Origin: Rhodanobacter soli
GTDB lineage: Bacteria > Pseudomonadota > Gammaproteobacteria > Xanthomonadales > Rhodanobacteraceae
Assembly (NCBI RefSeq): GCF_040548735.1
Contig: NZ_JBEPSD010000002.1
Coordinates: 434,001 to 498,000, forward strand
Reading direction: 5' to 3'
DNA: 64,000 nt
Below the pieces are notes generated by a model. The model had not been told where the DNA came from, searched no databases, and saw nothing but the letters and a program-made list of their open reading frames with translations. Position numbers and translations under genes: made by a program. Positions 49,352 to 58,450 of this stretch are shown piece by piece; position 1 is the stretch's first letter, and the number at the start of each line of letters is the position of its first letter.

Positions 49352-50182
49352 TCAGTTCATGACCAGTCGCGCCTGCTCGTGCAGGAAGGCCAGCGCCTCG
49401 TGGCAAGGCGCGTCGATCTTCAGCGTGAGCAGCGCGTCGGCACGGGTGCGGCCCAGCGTCACCGCGGCCACCGGCTTGCCGGCGCGTGCGGCGGCGTCGA
49501 CGAAACGGTAGCCGGAATACACCATCAGCGAGGAGCCGACCACCAGCACCGCGTCGGCGGCCCGCCAGGCGCGCGTGGCGGCTTCCACGCGCTCGCGCGG
49601 CACGGCTTCGCCGAAGAACACCACGTCGGGTTTCACGATGCCGCTGCAGTGCGGGCAGGCCGGCACGTCGAAGCGGGCGAAGTCGTGGCCTTCCAGGTCG
49701 GCATCGCCATCCGGCGCATCGGCGGCGTCGAGCTGCGCCCAGGCCGGGTTGCGTTCGACCAGCATCCGCTGGAACGCGTGGCGGGCAAGCCGCCAGTCGC
49801 AGGCCATGCAGCGCACCTCGTCGAGGCGGCCATGCAGGTCCAGCACCCGCTCGCTGCCGGCGCGCTGGTGCAGGCGGTCCACGTTCTGCGTCACCAGCAG
49901 TTCGACCTGTCCGCGCTGCTCCAGTTCGGCCAGCGCGTGATGCGTAGTGTTCGGCAGCGCACTGCCGAAGCGCCGCCAGCCGACCATGCTGCGCGCCCAG
50001 TAGCGCCGGCGCGTGGCCGGCTCGTGCATGAAGGCGGCGTAGTTCACCGGCGGCGGGCGCTTCCACTGGCCGTCGCGGTCGCGATAGTCGGGGATGCCCG
50101 AGTCGGTGCTGCAGCCCGCGCCGGTCAGCACGAACAGGCGCGGGTGGGCTTCGATGAATTGCTGCAACGGGGACATCGGCAT
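49352..50182 (-). CDS. NAD-dependent protein deacetylase (sirtuin)
   Basis: The 276-residue cytosolic deacylase removes acyl groups from lysine using NAD. It has FVLTGAGCSTDSGIPDYRDR, the TQNVDRLHQRAG segment, the catalytic His117 in LDLHGRLDEVRC and a zinc knuckle with two Cys pairs (CMAC, CPHC). VGSSLMVYSGYRFVDAAA closes the NAD site. The length and CxxC spacing match bacterial class II-like sirtuins. The start is ambiguous between two ATG codons six bases apart. It is convergent with the SnoaL gene and divergent from the TolB-like gene. Confidence 0.93.
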   Translation of the reverse strand: MPMSPLQQFIEAHPRLFVLTGAGCSTDSGIPDYRDRDGQWKRPPPVNYAAFMHEPATRRRYWARSMVGWRRFGSALPNTTHHALAELEQRGQVELLVTQNVDRLHQRAGSERVLDLHGRLDEVRCMACDWRLARHAFQRMLVERNPAWAQLDAADAPDGDADLEGHDFARFDVPACPHCSGIVKPDVVFFGEAVPRERVEAATRAWRAADAVLVVGSSLMVYSGYRFVDAAARAGKPVAAVTLGRTRADALLTLKIDAPCHEALAFLHEQARLVMN

Positions 50183-50279
50183 GAGATGGGTTCGTGGCGG
50201 GGGCGGAACAAGGGCTGGTTTCGCCGCCGGGCGGAACGGACGATATCATCGACACTCCCTGCCAGCGGAGCCGTGAGCC

Positions 50280-51161
50280 ATGTGTGCAAGGCATAGTCTG
50301 TTGCTGCTGCTGATGGTCGCGGCGCCGGTTGCGGCGGCAAGCGGCCACTCGCCGGCAGCGGTGCAGCCGTGGACGCCGGCCGGCGTGTCCAGCGGGTTGT
50401 TCGAGTCGCATCCGGCGTTCGATCCGGTGAATGGCGACCTGTATTTCGTGCGCAGTTCGAAGTCGTTTTCCGGCTGGCGCATCCTGGTCTCGCATTGCGA
50501 CGGCAAGGCCTGGACGGCACCGGTGCCGCCGTCCTTCGCGGGCGCGGGGCTCGAAGCCGACCCGTGGTTCACCCCGGACGGTCGCCGCCTCTACTTCATC
50601 TCCAGCCGCGCCAACGCGGGCATGCACAGCAAGGACCTCGACATCTGGCGCGTGGACAGGAGCGCGGATGGTCGATGGGGCACGCCGGTGCGCCTGCCGG
50701 CGCCGGTGAATTCCGACCAGGCCGAATGGTTTCCACGCGCGGCTCCCGACGGCTGGCTGTACTTCGGTTCCAACCGTGCGGGCGGGGCCGGCAAGAACGA
50801 TATCTGGCGTGCCCGCGAGAGCGAGTCCGGACAATGGATGGTGGAGAACGTCAAGGCGGTCAACACGGCCGGCGACGAATACGAGCCGCTGCCGTCGCCG
50901 GACGGCAAGCGGATGATCGTGATGGCCGACGGCGGGCTCTACGAATCCCGGCTGGGCCCGGCGGGCTGGTCGGCGCGGGTCAAGCTGGGGCCGCAGGTCA
51001 ACGTCAACGGCACGGAAATCGGCGCGCTGTTTTCGCCCAGCGGAAAATCCCTGCTGTTCGCCCGGGATACCGGCGAGCCGAAGTCGGGCGAGTTCTTCGT
51101 CTGGCACGCCGACGGGCACGAGTCGTGGCCACCTTCCTGCGGAACCGCGACGCACAAATAG
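50280..51161 (+). CDS. TolB-like / PD40 beta-propeller protein, secreted
   Basis: The 293-residue protein has a signal peptide (MCARHSLLLLLMVAAPVAAA) and PD40-type propeller blades: ESHPAFDPVNGDLYFVRSSK, DPWFTPDGRRLYFISSRANA, AAPDGWLYFGSNRAGG, ALFSPSGKSLLFARD. Proteins of this kind act as periplasmic scaffolds or sensors; the exact role is unknown. It is divergent from the sirtuin gene with a 97-base gap. It ends six bases before a palindromic element of family 3. Confidence 0.82.
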   Translation: MCARHSLLLLLMVAAPVAAASGHSPAAVQPWTPAGVSSGLFESHPAFDPVNGDLYFVRSSKSFSGWRILVSHCDGKAWTAPVPPSFAGAGLEADPWFTPDGRRLYFISSRANAGMHSKDLDIWRVDRSADGRWGTPVRLPAPVNSDQAEWFPRAAPDGWLYFGSNRAGGAGKNDIWRARESESGQWMVENVKAVNTAGDEYEPLPSPDGKRMIVMADGGLYESRLGPAGWSARVKLGPQVNVNGTEIGALFSPSGKSLLFARDTGEPKSGEFFVWHADGHESWPPSCGTATHK

Positions 51162-51166
51162 CCGCC

Positions 51167-51218
51167 AAAACCGGGATCAGGGTCGACTTTCCCAAAAATT
51201 GCACTCTGACTCAGGTTC
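51167..51218. repeat. Palindromic element, motif family 3
   Basis: AAAACCGGGATCAGGGTCGAC at 51167-51187 faces GCACTCTGACTCAGGTTC at about 51200-51217. It lies just upstream of a lower-GC lipoprotein gene that has a further element at its 3' end, the same bracketing as in the 2.8-13.9 kb region. Confidence 0.75.
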
Positions 51219-51365
51219 AAGCCATCATCCGTGATGGCCATGAAAGGCCCGGCTGGCGTATCACTCTTTTCACCATACTTGCCAAACGCTAGAGTCTTCA
51301 GCGGTTCGCATTGATGTCGTGTGCGTCATTAGATGCGGGTTGTCGAAATAACACAGGGGAAAAAC

Positions 51366-52472
51366 GTGAATCGAATTGCCAGACATGCTGCCGTTGCGGC
51401 TGCGGTGATAGGGCTGTGCGGCTGTGCTCAACAGGCGAAGATAGTGCGCCCGAGCACGACTCAGTTGCAGGCACTCAAGCCATTGCCGGTTGTTCAGGTG
51501 ATCAGTCAGGACAAACTGGCGGCAGAGGATACTTTCACTTATGCCAACGTCAGTTTTATCCCCAACCCATCGATACCTATCGTGGTAGGAGCAGCGGGCG
51601 GCGCGTTGGGCATGGCGATCGTCAATGCCGAGATTCGAGCCGAGGCACGACGTTTCGCCGAACAACATGTGCAACCGTTGCGCTCCGTCCTGGAGGGGTT
51701 CGATGCGAAGGGTGTGCTGAGCGAATCGCTGCGGCAAGGTCTGGGGCAACAGCCGGCGTCGTTCGGCAGCTATACGTTGGCGGATGCCACATGGGCGAAG
51801 CAGACCGGCAGCGGCCAGCGCGCTGTACTCGAGACCGGTTATGCCATGACCCCGGATTTTTCGGCATTGCAGGTGATTGCCACGGTGTCGATCTTTGTTC
51901 CTGGCAGCAAGGACAACAAGCCGCTCTATCGCAATATGCTGGTGTATCAGTCGCCGCGATTCAGCGTGCCGGCGAAGACTGCGGCAGACAGCAAGCATAT
52001 GGTGGTGCAGGAAAATAGCCGCTACGCGGCGTTGCATATCGACGATGAAATTGAGAAAGCGAACGCAGCATTCAACAAGCATGATCCCGAAGCGGGGCGC
52101 ATGCGGCAGAAGGTCGTCAGCGAGCAAAGGGAACATCGGCTGCGGCTCAAACAGGCGGGAGAGGCGACTTGGGATCCGGATACCCGCGCGCAGCGACTGT
52201 GTGAGACATGGTCGGCCGGGCATGGCGAGGCATTGAAGGCCGCGATGCGTGCCAGCGGCATCGAGATTGCCCATATGCTTCAGTTGGATCTGGCTGGTCA
52301 GGTACCTGCCGATCTGGCGGATCAACCGCGTATCGTGTTTCAGGATGACTCACGCGAGATCAAATATCTCGAAGATGGTCATATGATTTCCCTCGCGGTG
52401 TCCGACGACGATGCCTCGGAGAAGAGGTCTTCGCCGAGGGTGACGATGCCTCTGCCACATGTGGGGCGCTGA
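51366..52472 (+). CDS. Hypothetical lipoprotein, 368 residues
   Basis: The protein starts at GTG 51366 behind AGGGG and has a lipoprotein signal (MNRIARHAAVAAAVIGLCGC). I do not recognise the family. The mature part contains a hydrophobic glycine-rich stretch PSIPIVVGAAGGALGMAIVN near residue 70, a segment LQVIATVSIFVPGSKDNKPL and a long charged helix near 230-275. It has lower GC content than its neighbours and palindromic elements on both sides, suggesting transfer. Function unknown. Confidence 0.65.
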   Translation: MNRIARHAAVAAAVIGLCGCAQQAKIVRPSTTQLQALKPLPVVQVISQDKLAAEDTFTYANVSFIPNPSIPIVVGAAGGALGMAIVNAEIRAEARRFAEQHVQPLRSVLEGFDAKGVLSESLRQGLGQQPASFGSYTLADATWAKQTGSGQRAVLETGYAMTPDFSALQVIATVSIFVPGSKDNKPLYRNMLVYQSPRFSVPAKTAADSKHMVVQENSRYAALHIDDEIEKANAAFNKHDPEAGRMRQKVVSEQREHRLRLKQAGEATWDPDTRAQRLCETWSAGHGEALKAAMRASGIEIAHMLQLDLAGQVPADLADQPRIVFQDDSREIKYLEDGHMISLAVSDDDASEKRSSPRVTMPLPHVGR

Positions 52473-52477
52473 AAGGC

Positions 52478-52495
52478 AAAGGTGTCAGAGACATC
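52478..52495. repeat. Lone motif family 1 half site
   Basis: AAAGGTGTCAGAGACATC follows the lipoprotein stop directly. It is a degenerate family 1 left end with no visible partner. Confidence 0.55.
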
Positions 52496-52553
52496 CGAAG
52501 TGGTTTTGACCCATTGGCAGGCACGCGCCTGCCTCGCTACGGGGAATCCAAGC

Positions 52554-54050
52554 ATGCCTGTGCAAACCCATTGTCTCGCGGCTGCCTGGCCGCCGCCCGG
52601 CGCCTGTCGGGCCATCCTTCTGGCCGTCGCGCTGGCCGGGTCGTGCGCGGCTTCATCCGCCTGGGCCCAGGCGCCGCAGCTGTCGGCGCAGACGCAGCGG
52701 TTCGTGAAGTACGCGCAACCACTGCTGGCGATCACCCATGTGCGGGTGATCGACGGCAACGGCACGCCGGCGCGGGAAAACCAGACGGTGCTGCTGCGCG
52801 ACGGCCTCATCGCGGCGGTCGGCCGGCACGTGAAGCTGCCGAAGGGCGCGACCGTGATCGACGGCAGCGCGCATACGCTGATCCCGGGCCTGGTCGGCAT
52901 GCACGACCACATGTTCTATCCGGCACCGAAGGTGAACCCGGAAGCGAAGGAGGCCATCTATCCCGAGCAGGCGTCGAGCTTTCCCAAGCTGTACCTGGCC
53001 GGCGGCGTCACCAGCATCCGCACCACCGGCAGCACCGAGCCGTATACCGACCTCGAGCTGAAGAAGGCGATCGACGCCGGCAAGATCCCCGGACCGAAGA
53101 TGCACACCACCGGGCCGTATCTGGAAGGCAAGGGCAGCTTTACGCCGCAGATGCACGAACTGGTGGATGCGGCCGACGCCACCGATACGGTCAACTACTG
53201 GATCAGCGAAGGCGCCACCTCGTTCAAGGCGTACATGCACATCACCCGCGCCGAACTCGCCGCGGCGATCGCGGCGGCGCATGCGAAGCACATCAAGGTG
53301 ACCGGGCACCTGTGCGCGATCGGTTTCACCGAAGCGGCCGAGCTCGGCATCGACGACCTGGAGCACGGGCTGCCGGTGGACACCGAGTTCACCGCCGGCA
53401 AGCAGCCGGACGTCTGCCCGGACACCAAGCTCGCGCTGGCCCACCTCGCGACGATGAGCGTCGACGATCCGCGCATCCAGCAGCTGATCAAGACCCTGGT
53501 GTCGAAGCGCGTGGCGGTCACCTCGACCCTGCCGGTGTTCGAGACCTTCGTGCCCGGCCGCGCGCCGGTGGACCGGCGCGTGCTGGACGCGATGCTGCCG
53601 GAAACCCGGGTGGAATACCTGGCGACGCGTGAACGTGTCGCCAAGACGCCCAACTCGCCATGGGTGAAGGTGTTCAAGCTGGAGCAGGATTTCGAGCACG
53701 CCTTCGTGCAGCAGGGCGGCACCTTGCTGGCCGGCCTGGACCCCACCGGCTATGGCGGCGTGATCGCCGGCTACGGCGACCAGCGCGAAGTGGAACTGCT
53801 GGTGGAAGCCGGCTTCACCCCGCTGCAGGCGATCCAGATCGCCACCCTCAACGGTGCCCGCTTCATGGGCGAGGACAAGCGCATCGGCTCCATCGAGGCG
53901 GGCAAGGCCGCCGACCTGGTGCTGGTCGCCGGCAACCCCGCGCAGGACATCAAGGACATCGAGAACGTCGAGCTGGTGTTCAAGGACGGCGTGGGCTACG
54001 ACCCGGCCAAGCTGGCCAAGGCGGCGAACGGCACGGTGGGCTTGCGCTAG
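52554..54050 (+). CDS. Amidohydrolase family protein, secreted
   Basis: The 498-residue metal-dependent hydrolase has a signal peptide ending near SSAWAQAPQ. The amidohydrolase core shows ITHVRVIDGNGTPARENQ, LIPGLVGMHDHMFYP with the first metal ligands, a carboxylated-Lys candidate in TSFKAYMHI, the metal His in VTGHLCAIG, LEHGLP and the C-terminal GEDKRIGSIEAGKAADLVLV. Enzymes of this group cleave amides, dipeptides or prolidase-type substrates. The frame is open to 52482, but ATG 52554 gives the signal peptide. Substrate unknown; peptide use would match the region. Confidence 0.9.
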   Translation: MPVQTHCLAAAWPPPGACRAILLAVALAGSCAASSAWAQAPQLSAQTQRFVKYAQPLLAITHVRVIDGNGTPARENQTVLLRDGLIAAVGRHVKLPKGATVIDGSAHTLIPGLVGMHDHMFYPAPKVNPEAKEAIYPEQASSFPKLYLAGGVTSIRTTGSTEPYTDLELKKAIDAGKIPGPKMHTTGPYLEGKGSFTPQMHELVDAADATDTVNYWISEGATSFKAYMHITRAELAAAIAAAHAKHIKVTGHLCAIGFTEAAELGIDDLEHGLPVDTEFTAGKQPDVCPDTKLALAHLATMSVDDPRIQQLIKTLVSKRVAVTSTLPVFETFVPGRAPVDRRVLDAMLPETRVEYLATRERVAKTPNSPWVKVFKLEQDFEHAFVQQGGTLLAGLDPTGYGGVIAGYGDQREVELLVEAGFTPLQAIQIATLNGARFMGEDKRIGSIEAGKAADLVLVAGNPAQDIKDIENVELVFKDGVGYDPAKLAKAANGTVGLR

Positions 54051-54160
54051 CGCCGGCTTCTACCGCGGCCCGCTTGAGTTTTTCCGCGCCTGCCGGGACG
54101 ATCGTCGGGGCGCCCGCACTTCGTGCGGGTCCCAGCTGCCGCCTTCGCCGGAGATCATGC

Positions 54161-54538
54161 ATGTCCGCCACCACGCCGTTCCTGCGCATCGACACGATTA
54201 TCGTGCGCGTGCGCGATCTCGCCCATGCCTTGCCGTGGTACCGGACCCTGCTGGCGGCCGAGCCGGTCTACTTCGACGGCGGCGAAGGGTTGGCGGTGCT
54301 GCCACTGAGCAACACCAGCCTGACCTTGTGGCAACGCGAACCGGGTGACACGGGCCGCGCCGCCGTGGGACGCGCGGGAACCTATCCGATCCTGGCGGTC
54401 GCGGATGCCGACGCCGCGCACACGTTCGTGGGCGCCCACGGCGGTACGCCCGAGCCGGTCGGGACCGGTGCCGGCGTGCGCTATTTCGGCTTCACCGACC
54501 CGGACGGCAACTACCTGGAAGCCTGCCAGGTTCTGTAG
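54161..54538 (+). CDS. VOC-family protein
   Basis: The 125-residue single-domain VOC protein begins FLRIDTIIVRVRDLAHALPW, followed by YFDGGEGLAVLPLSNTSLTL and VRYFGFTDPDGNYLEACQVL. The DPDGNYLE strand supplies the typical metal Glu. ATG 54161 is the family-typical start. The neighbours, an amidohydrolase upstream and an acetyltransferase downstream, do not suggest a substrate. Such proteins include glyoxalase, dioxygenase and antibiotic-resistance subtypes, so only the fold is assigned. Confidence 0.88.
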   Translation: MSATTPFLRIDTIIVRVRDLAHALPWYRTLLAAEPVYFDGGEGLAVLPLSNTSLTLWQREPGDTGRAAVGRAGTYPILAVADADAAHTFVGAHGGTPEPVGTGAGVRYFGFTDPDGNYLEACQVL

Positions 54539-54661
54539 GCGACTGTGCCTGACAGCGAAGGCCGACTTGCGGGCGAGCAGCAACGGTGCATGGTTCCGCT
54601 CGCCGTTCTGACGCCAGCGTCGCATGTTCGACACGAGGCGTCGGCGCGCTAGCATGACGGC

Positions 54662-55339
54662 ATGAACCTGGCCGAGCTCGACAACCCATTCTGGTCCGCG
54701 CTGCGCAGCCGGCATCGGGACATCGCGCTGCGTCGCGGCGAGGCGGCGCGTTATCCGGCAGCGTTCGCGCCGTTCCTGGGCGTGGCGAGCGCGCAGGCCG
54801 ATGTGGCCGATGCGATCGGTACGCTGGTCGGGGCGGACGAGTCCGTCTACCTGCTCGGCGTGGTGCCCGCGCTGCCGCACGGCTGGGTGCTCGACGCGTT
54901 TGCGCCGCTGGCGCAGATGATCTGCCCCGCGCCGATCGCGGTGGTCGACGGGCCGGCGGTGATCGGGCTGACCGAGGCGCATCGCGCCGACGTGCTGGCG
55001 CTGACCGCGCTGGTGTATCCGCATTATTTCCGCCCGCGCACGATGGAGCTGGGCCGCTACTTCGGCATCTACCAGGACGGCCGGCTGGCGGCGATGATCG
55101 GCGAGCGCCTGGGTACCGACGCGCAGCAGGAAATCAGCGCGGTCTGCACGCATCCCGACTTCAATGGGCGCGGCTACGCGCGGCGCCTGATTGCGCTGCT
55201 GTCGAACGACAACCTCGAGCGCGGCCGCCTGCCGTTCCTGCACGTGAGCCACCAGAACCATCGCGCGAAGCAGCTGTACGAGCAGCTCGGCTACAGCCAT
55301 CGGCGCGACATCGGCTTCTGGTCGCTGCGCCGGGCATAG
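54662..55339 (+). CDS. GNAT-family acetyltransferase
   Basis: The 225-residue protein carries an N-terminal domain of unknown type and a C-terminal GNAT fold: ALTALVYPHYFRPRTMELGR, EISAVCTHPDFNGRGYARRL (the R-Q/G-x-x-G/A acetyl-CoA loop) and FLHVSHQNHRAKQLYEQLGY. The arrangement matches the FR47-like subgroup. The substrate is unknown. ATG 54662 is the first of the frame, and the DUF1615 gene starts within 35 bases downstream, so they may be co-transcribed. Confidence 0.9.
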   Translation: MNLAELDNPFWSALRSRHRDIALRRGEAARYPAAFAPFLGVASAQADVADAIGTLVGADESVYLLGVVPALPHGWVLDAFAPLAQMICPAPIAVVDGPAVIGLTEAHRADVLALTALVYPHYFRPRTMELGRYFGIYQDGRLAAMIGERLGTDAQQEISAVCTHPDFNGRGYARRLIALLSNDNLERGRLPFLHVSHQNHRAKQLYEQLGYSHRRDIGFWSLRRA

Positions 55340-55371
55340 GCATGGCCGTTTCCCCGATGAAAGGACGAGTC

Positions 55372-56472
55372 GTGCGCCGCCATTCCATCGCACTGCTGCC
55401 GACCATCGCCCTGTTGCTGGGCGGCTGCGCATTCCAGCGCACGCAGGAAGCGCCGCCGCGCAGCCCGGCGCAGGTGCGCGCGGAGATCGTACGCTTGATG
55501 CCGGCCGGTGCGGGCGACCGCGAAGGCTGGGCTACGGACATTCATGCCGCGTTCGCGGCACAGCACATCGCACCGACCACCTCGAACCTGTGCGCGGTGC
55601 TGGCCGTGGCGGAGCAGGAATCCGGCTTCAAGGTCGACCCGGCGGTGCCGGGGCTGGCAAAGATCGCACGGCAGGAGATCGACCGCCGCGCCGCCGCGAA
55701 GCATGTGCCGGGATTCGTGGTGGACGCCGCGCTGTGGCTGAAGTCGCCCGATGGCCGGCGTTACAGCGAGCGGCTGGCGGCGGCGCGCACCGAGCAGCAG
55801 CTGAGCGGGATCTTCCAGGACTTCATCGGCATGGTGCCGCTGGGCAAGCGCCTGTTCGGCGGCCTCAACCCCGTGCACACCGGCGGGCCGATGCAGGTGA
55901 GCATCGCGTTCGCCGAAGCGCATGCGCAGGGTTATCCGTATCCGGTGCGGCGCGCGATCCGCGACGAGGTGTTCAGCCGGCGCGGCGGCATGTACTTCGG
56001 CGTCGCGCACTTGCTGGGTTATCCGGCGGATTACCCGCAACCGCTCTATCGCTTCGCCGACTTCAATGCGGGTTGGCACGCCAGCCGCAACGCCGCGTTC
56101 CAGCGGGCGGTGAGCGTCGCCTCGGGTATTCCGTTGGCGCTGGATGGCGATCTGGTGTCGCCCGATGCCGGTTTCGGCGATCCGCCCGGCGCGACGGAAC
56201 TGGCCGTGCGTTCGCTGGGCGTACGACTCGACATGAGCGACTCGGCGATCCACAGCGCGCTGGGGCAGGGCGGGCGCCAGGATTTCGCGGACACGAAACT
56301 CTACGCCCGCGTGTTCGCACTGGCCGAACGGACCGATGGCAAGCCGCTGCCGCGCGCGGTGTTGCCGGGCATCGCGCTGAAGAGCCCGAAGATCACCCGC
56401 AAACTCACCACCGCGTGGTTCGCGAAGCGAGTCGAGGAGCGCTGGCAGCGCTGCATGCGGCGGGCGGGCTAG
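55372..56472 (+). CDS. DUF1615-family lipoprotein
   Basis: The 366-residue protein belongs to DUF1615. GTG 55372 behind AAGGACGAG is chosen because MRRHSIALLPTIALLLGGCA is then a clean lipoprotein signal; ATG 55342 is an in-frame alternative. Signatures include LCAVLAVAEQESGFKVDPAV, a lysozyme/transglycosylase-like EQESGF segment, HTGGPMQVSIAFAEAHAQGY and FADFNAGWHASRNAAFQRAV. The EQESGF and PMQV segments resemble lytic transglycosylase motifs, so a cell-wall role is possible but not shown. It is likely outer-membrane anchored. Confidence 0.88.
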   Translation: MRRHSIALLPTIALLLGGCAFQRTQEAPPRSPAQVRAEIVRLMPAGAGDREGWATDIHAAFAAQHIAPTTSNLCAVLAVAEQESGFKVDPAVPGLAKIARQEIDRRAAAKHVPGFVVDAALWLKSPDGRRYSERLAAARTEQQLSGIFQDFIGMVPLGKRLFGGLNPVHTGGPMQVSIAFAEAHAQGYPYPVRRAIRDEVFSRRGGMYFGVAHLLGYPADYPQPLYRFADFNAGWHASRNAAFQRAVSVASGIPLALDGDLVSPDAGFGDPPGATELAVRSLGVRLDMSDSAIHSALGQGGRQDFADTKLYARVFALAERTDGKPLPRAVLPGIALKSPKITRKLTTAWFAKRVEERWQRCMRRAG

Positions 56473-56564
56473 CCGGCGGTTCGTTCCCGTCGGCATCACG
56501 TTCCGGTCGCTAGTCTTGCAATGCGGCGCATGGCTGTTCGGGCTCCGCAACCGAGGAGATCGCG

Positions 56565-56969
56565 ATGAAGAAAATTCCCACTGGCGCATGGGTCGTGGTG
56601 GCCGACGGCACCGGCGCGCGGTTTCTGCGCAACGTCGGCAAGGGTCTCCATGTATCGCTCCAGCAGGTGAAGCTGGTGGGGCCGAGGGACCTCGCCAACG
56701 ACGGCCCGGCCGGGCGGCAGCCGCCCGAGCGGAGCATGGCCGAGATCGACGAAGCCACCTTCGCCAAGCAACTGGCGCAACGCCTGAATGCCGCCGCGCT
56801 GAAGAACGAGTTCGCCCACCTGGTACTGGTGGCCGACCCGCAGACGTTGGGGCAGATACGTCCCTTGCTGCACGAAGAGACCACCAGGCGGATGGTGGAG
56901 GAACTCAACAAGACGCTGTTCCATGCGCCGCTGGAAGAAATCGAGCGCGCACTGAAAGCGACCTGGTAA
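56565..56969 (+). CDS. Host attachment (RPS/HAP-like) protein
   Basis: The 134-residue protein matches the host-attachment family described in Agrobacterium and Xanthomonas relatives. It begins IPTGAWVVVADGTGARFLRN, then FAKQLAQRLNAAALKNEFAH and LVLVADPQTLGQIRPLLHEE. It is cytosolic in appearance, related to eRF1-like folds, and its link to attachment is historical. ATG 56565 is preceded by GAGGAGA. It stands alone between the DUF1615 and GST genes. Confidence 0.88.
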   Translation: MKKIPTGAWVVVADGTGARFLRNVGKGLHVSLQQVKLVGPRDLANDGPAGRQPPERSMAEIDEATFAKQLAQRLNAAALKNEFAHLVLVADPQTLGQIRPLLHEETTRRMVEELNKTLFHAPLEEIERALKATW

Positions 56970-57071
56970 AGACGCCGGAAGGGAGAGATCGGCGCGCCAT
57001 CCGATGCTCCGCGGTTGAACCGGCCGGGCAAGCACCCACCTTGCAGTGATCCCCTACTGCAGGAGTGTCAT

Positions 57072-57776
57072 GTGACCCGGTTGTCCGACTTTCCGATCGC
57101 CACGCGCTGGCCAGCCGCGCATCCCGAACGCATCCAGCTGTATTCGCTGAACTCGCCGAACGGGGTGAAGGCGTCGATCATGCTGGAGGAGACCGGCCTG
57201 CCGTACGAGCCGCATCTGGTCGACATCGGCAACGGCGAGAGTCATCTGCCGGAGTTCCTTGCACTCAATCCGAACGGCAAGATCCCCGCGATCATCGACC
57301 CCGATGGCCCCGGCGGCGAACCGCTGGCGCTGTTCGAGTCGGGTGCGATCCTGCTGTACCTGGCGGACAAGAGCGGCCAGTTCATTCCGGCCGACCCGGC
57401 GCGGCGCTGGGAGACGATCCAGTGGGTGTTCTTCCAGATGGCGTCGATCGGGCCGATGTTCGGCCAGGTCGGCTTCTTCAACAAGTTCGCCGGCAGGGGC
57501 TACGAAGACAAGCGGCCGCTGCGGCGCTACGTCGACGAATCGAAGCGCCTGCTCGGCGTGCTCGACGGTCGGCTCGACGGCCGCCGCTGGCTGATGGGCG
57601 ACGACTACACCATCGCCGACATCGCCACGCTGGGCTGGGTCAACAACCTGATCACGTTCTACGAGGCGCGCGAGCTGGTGGCGTTCGACGGCTTTGCCCA
57701 TGTCGCCGCATGGCTCGAACGTGGACTGGCCCGGCCGGCGGTGAAGCGTGGGCTGCGGATTCCCGCCAAGAGCTGA
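57072..57776 (+). CDS. Glutathione S-transferase, YghU/YfcG-like
   Basis: The 234-residue protein has the YfcG/YghU-type N-domain: IQLYSLNSPNGVKASIMLEE, FLALNPNGKIPAIIDPDGPG, GGEPLALFESGAILLYLADK. The C-domain has FFQMASIGPMFGQVGFFNKF and WLMGDDYTIADIATLGWVNN. That N-terminal SPNGxKxSIxLEE motif is characteristic of enzymes that bind two glutathiones and act as disulfide reductases. GTG 57072 with AGGAG seven bases before is the likely start. It is convergent with the barstar gene. Confidence 0.92.
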   Translation: MTRLSDFPIATRWPAAHPERIQLYSLNSPNGVKASIMLEETGLPYEPHLVDIGNGESHLPEFLALNPNGKIPAIIDPDGPGGEPLALFESGAILLYLADKSGQFIPADPARRWETIQWVFFQMASIGPMFGQVGFFNKFAGRGYEDKRPLRRYVDESKRLLGVLDGRLDGRRWLMGDDYTIADIATLGWVNNLITFYEARELVAFDGFAHVAAWLERGLARPAVKRGLRIPAKS

Positions 57777-57837
57777 GACGCCGGCCTTCCCAGCGGAAGG
57801 AGCCGGGCAGGGACCGCCATCGCCAGCCAACCAGCAC

Positions 57838-58281
57838 TTACGCGTCGATGGCGGCGTCGCGCGTCTCGTTGTCGGGATATTCCAGGAACACGAAGAACGG
57901 TACGCCGCGCGCATGCCAATGCTTCGCCACGCCGTCCAGCATCCGGTGCAGTTTTCCGAATGCCTCGCGCGCCTCGACCTGCAGTGCCTGCGCGTGATCG
58001 AGCAGCAGGACATAGCCGGGTGCCGGCAGCCAATGGAGATCGGACAGGCCTGCGGCCAGGGCATCCCAGCCATGCCCGGTGCCGGCCGGGAACGCGAACG
58101 CCCCGGCCAGGCGATGCTGCAGCTCGTTCGCGTCGTGGCAGTTGGCGAGGTTGAGTCGCAACAGATGCAGGCCGGCACGCCGGGCGTCGTCCGCCAGGGT
58201 GACCGGATCGTCCGGCACGATGCGGTAGACGCCGTCGCGGCCGGCGTCATGCAGATCGATTCCCAGCACCTTGCTTGTCAT
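57838..58281 (-). CDS. Barstar-family ribonuclease inhibitor, orphan
   Basis: The 147-residue protein matches barstar, the inhibitor of barnase-type ribonucleases: GLHLLRLNLANCHDANELQH, FAFPAGTGHGWDALAAGLSD, LHWLPAPGYVLLLDHAQALQ. The GWDALxxxLxDLxWLP core is diagnostic. No barnase gene is adjacent on either side. It may be an immunity protein kept against foreign toxins or a domesticated regulator. It is convergent with the GST gene. ATG 58281 is well placed. Confidence 0.88.
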   Translation of the reverse strand: MTSKVLGIDLHDAGRDGVYRIVPDDPVTLADDARRAGLHLLRLNLANCHDANELQHRLAGAFAFPAGTGHGWDALAAGLSDLHWLPAPGYVLLLDHAQALQVEAREAFGKLHRMLDGVAKHWHARGVPFFVFLEYPDNETRDAAIDA

Positions 58282-58450
58282 CGTGTGGCCTCGTGACGGC
58301 TGCAGTCGCCGCGCATCATGTGCCGCCGTGTGTGTGCGCCGGGTCGACGCCTATCAGTGGCGGCAAGTACCCACGCCTTCGGGGGCGCTGGAATCCGGTC
58401 ACGCGCCTTCGACCCGGATACTGGCAAGGTGTGGCGTGGAGGTCGCCGCC

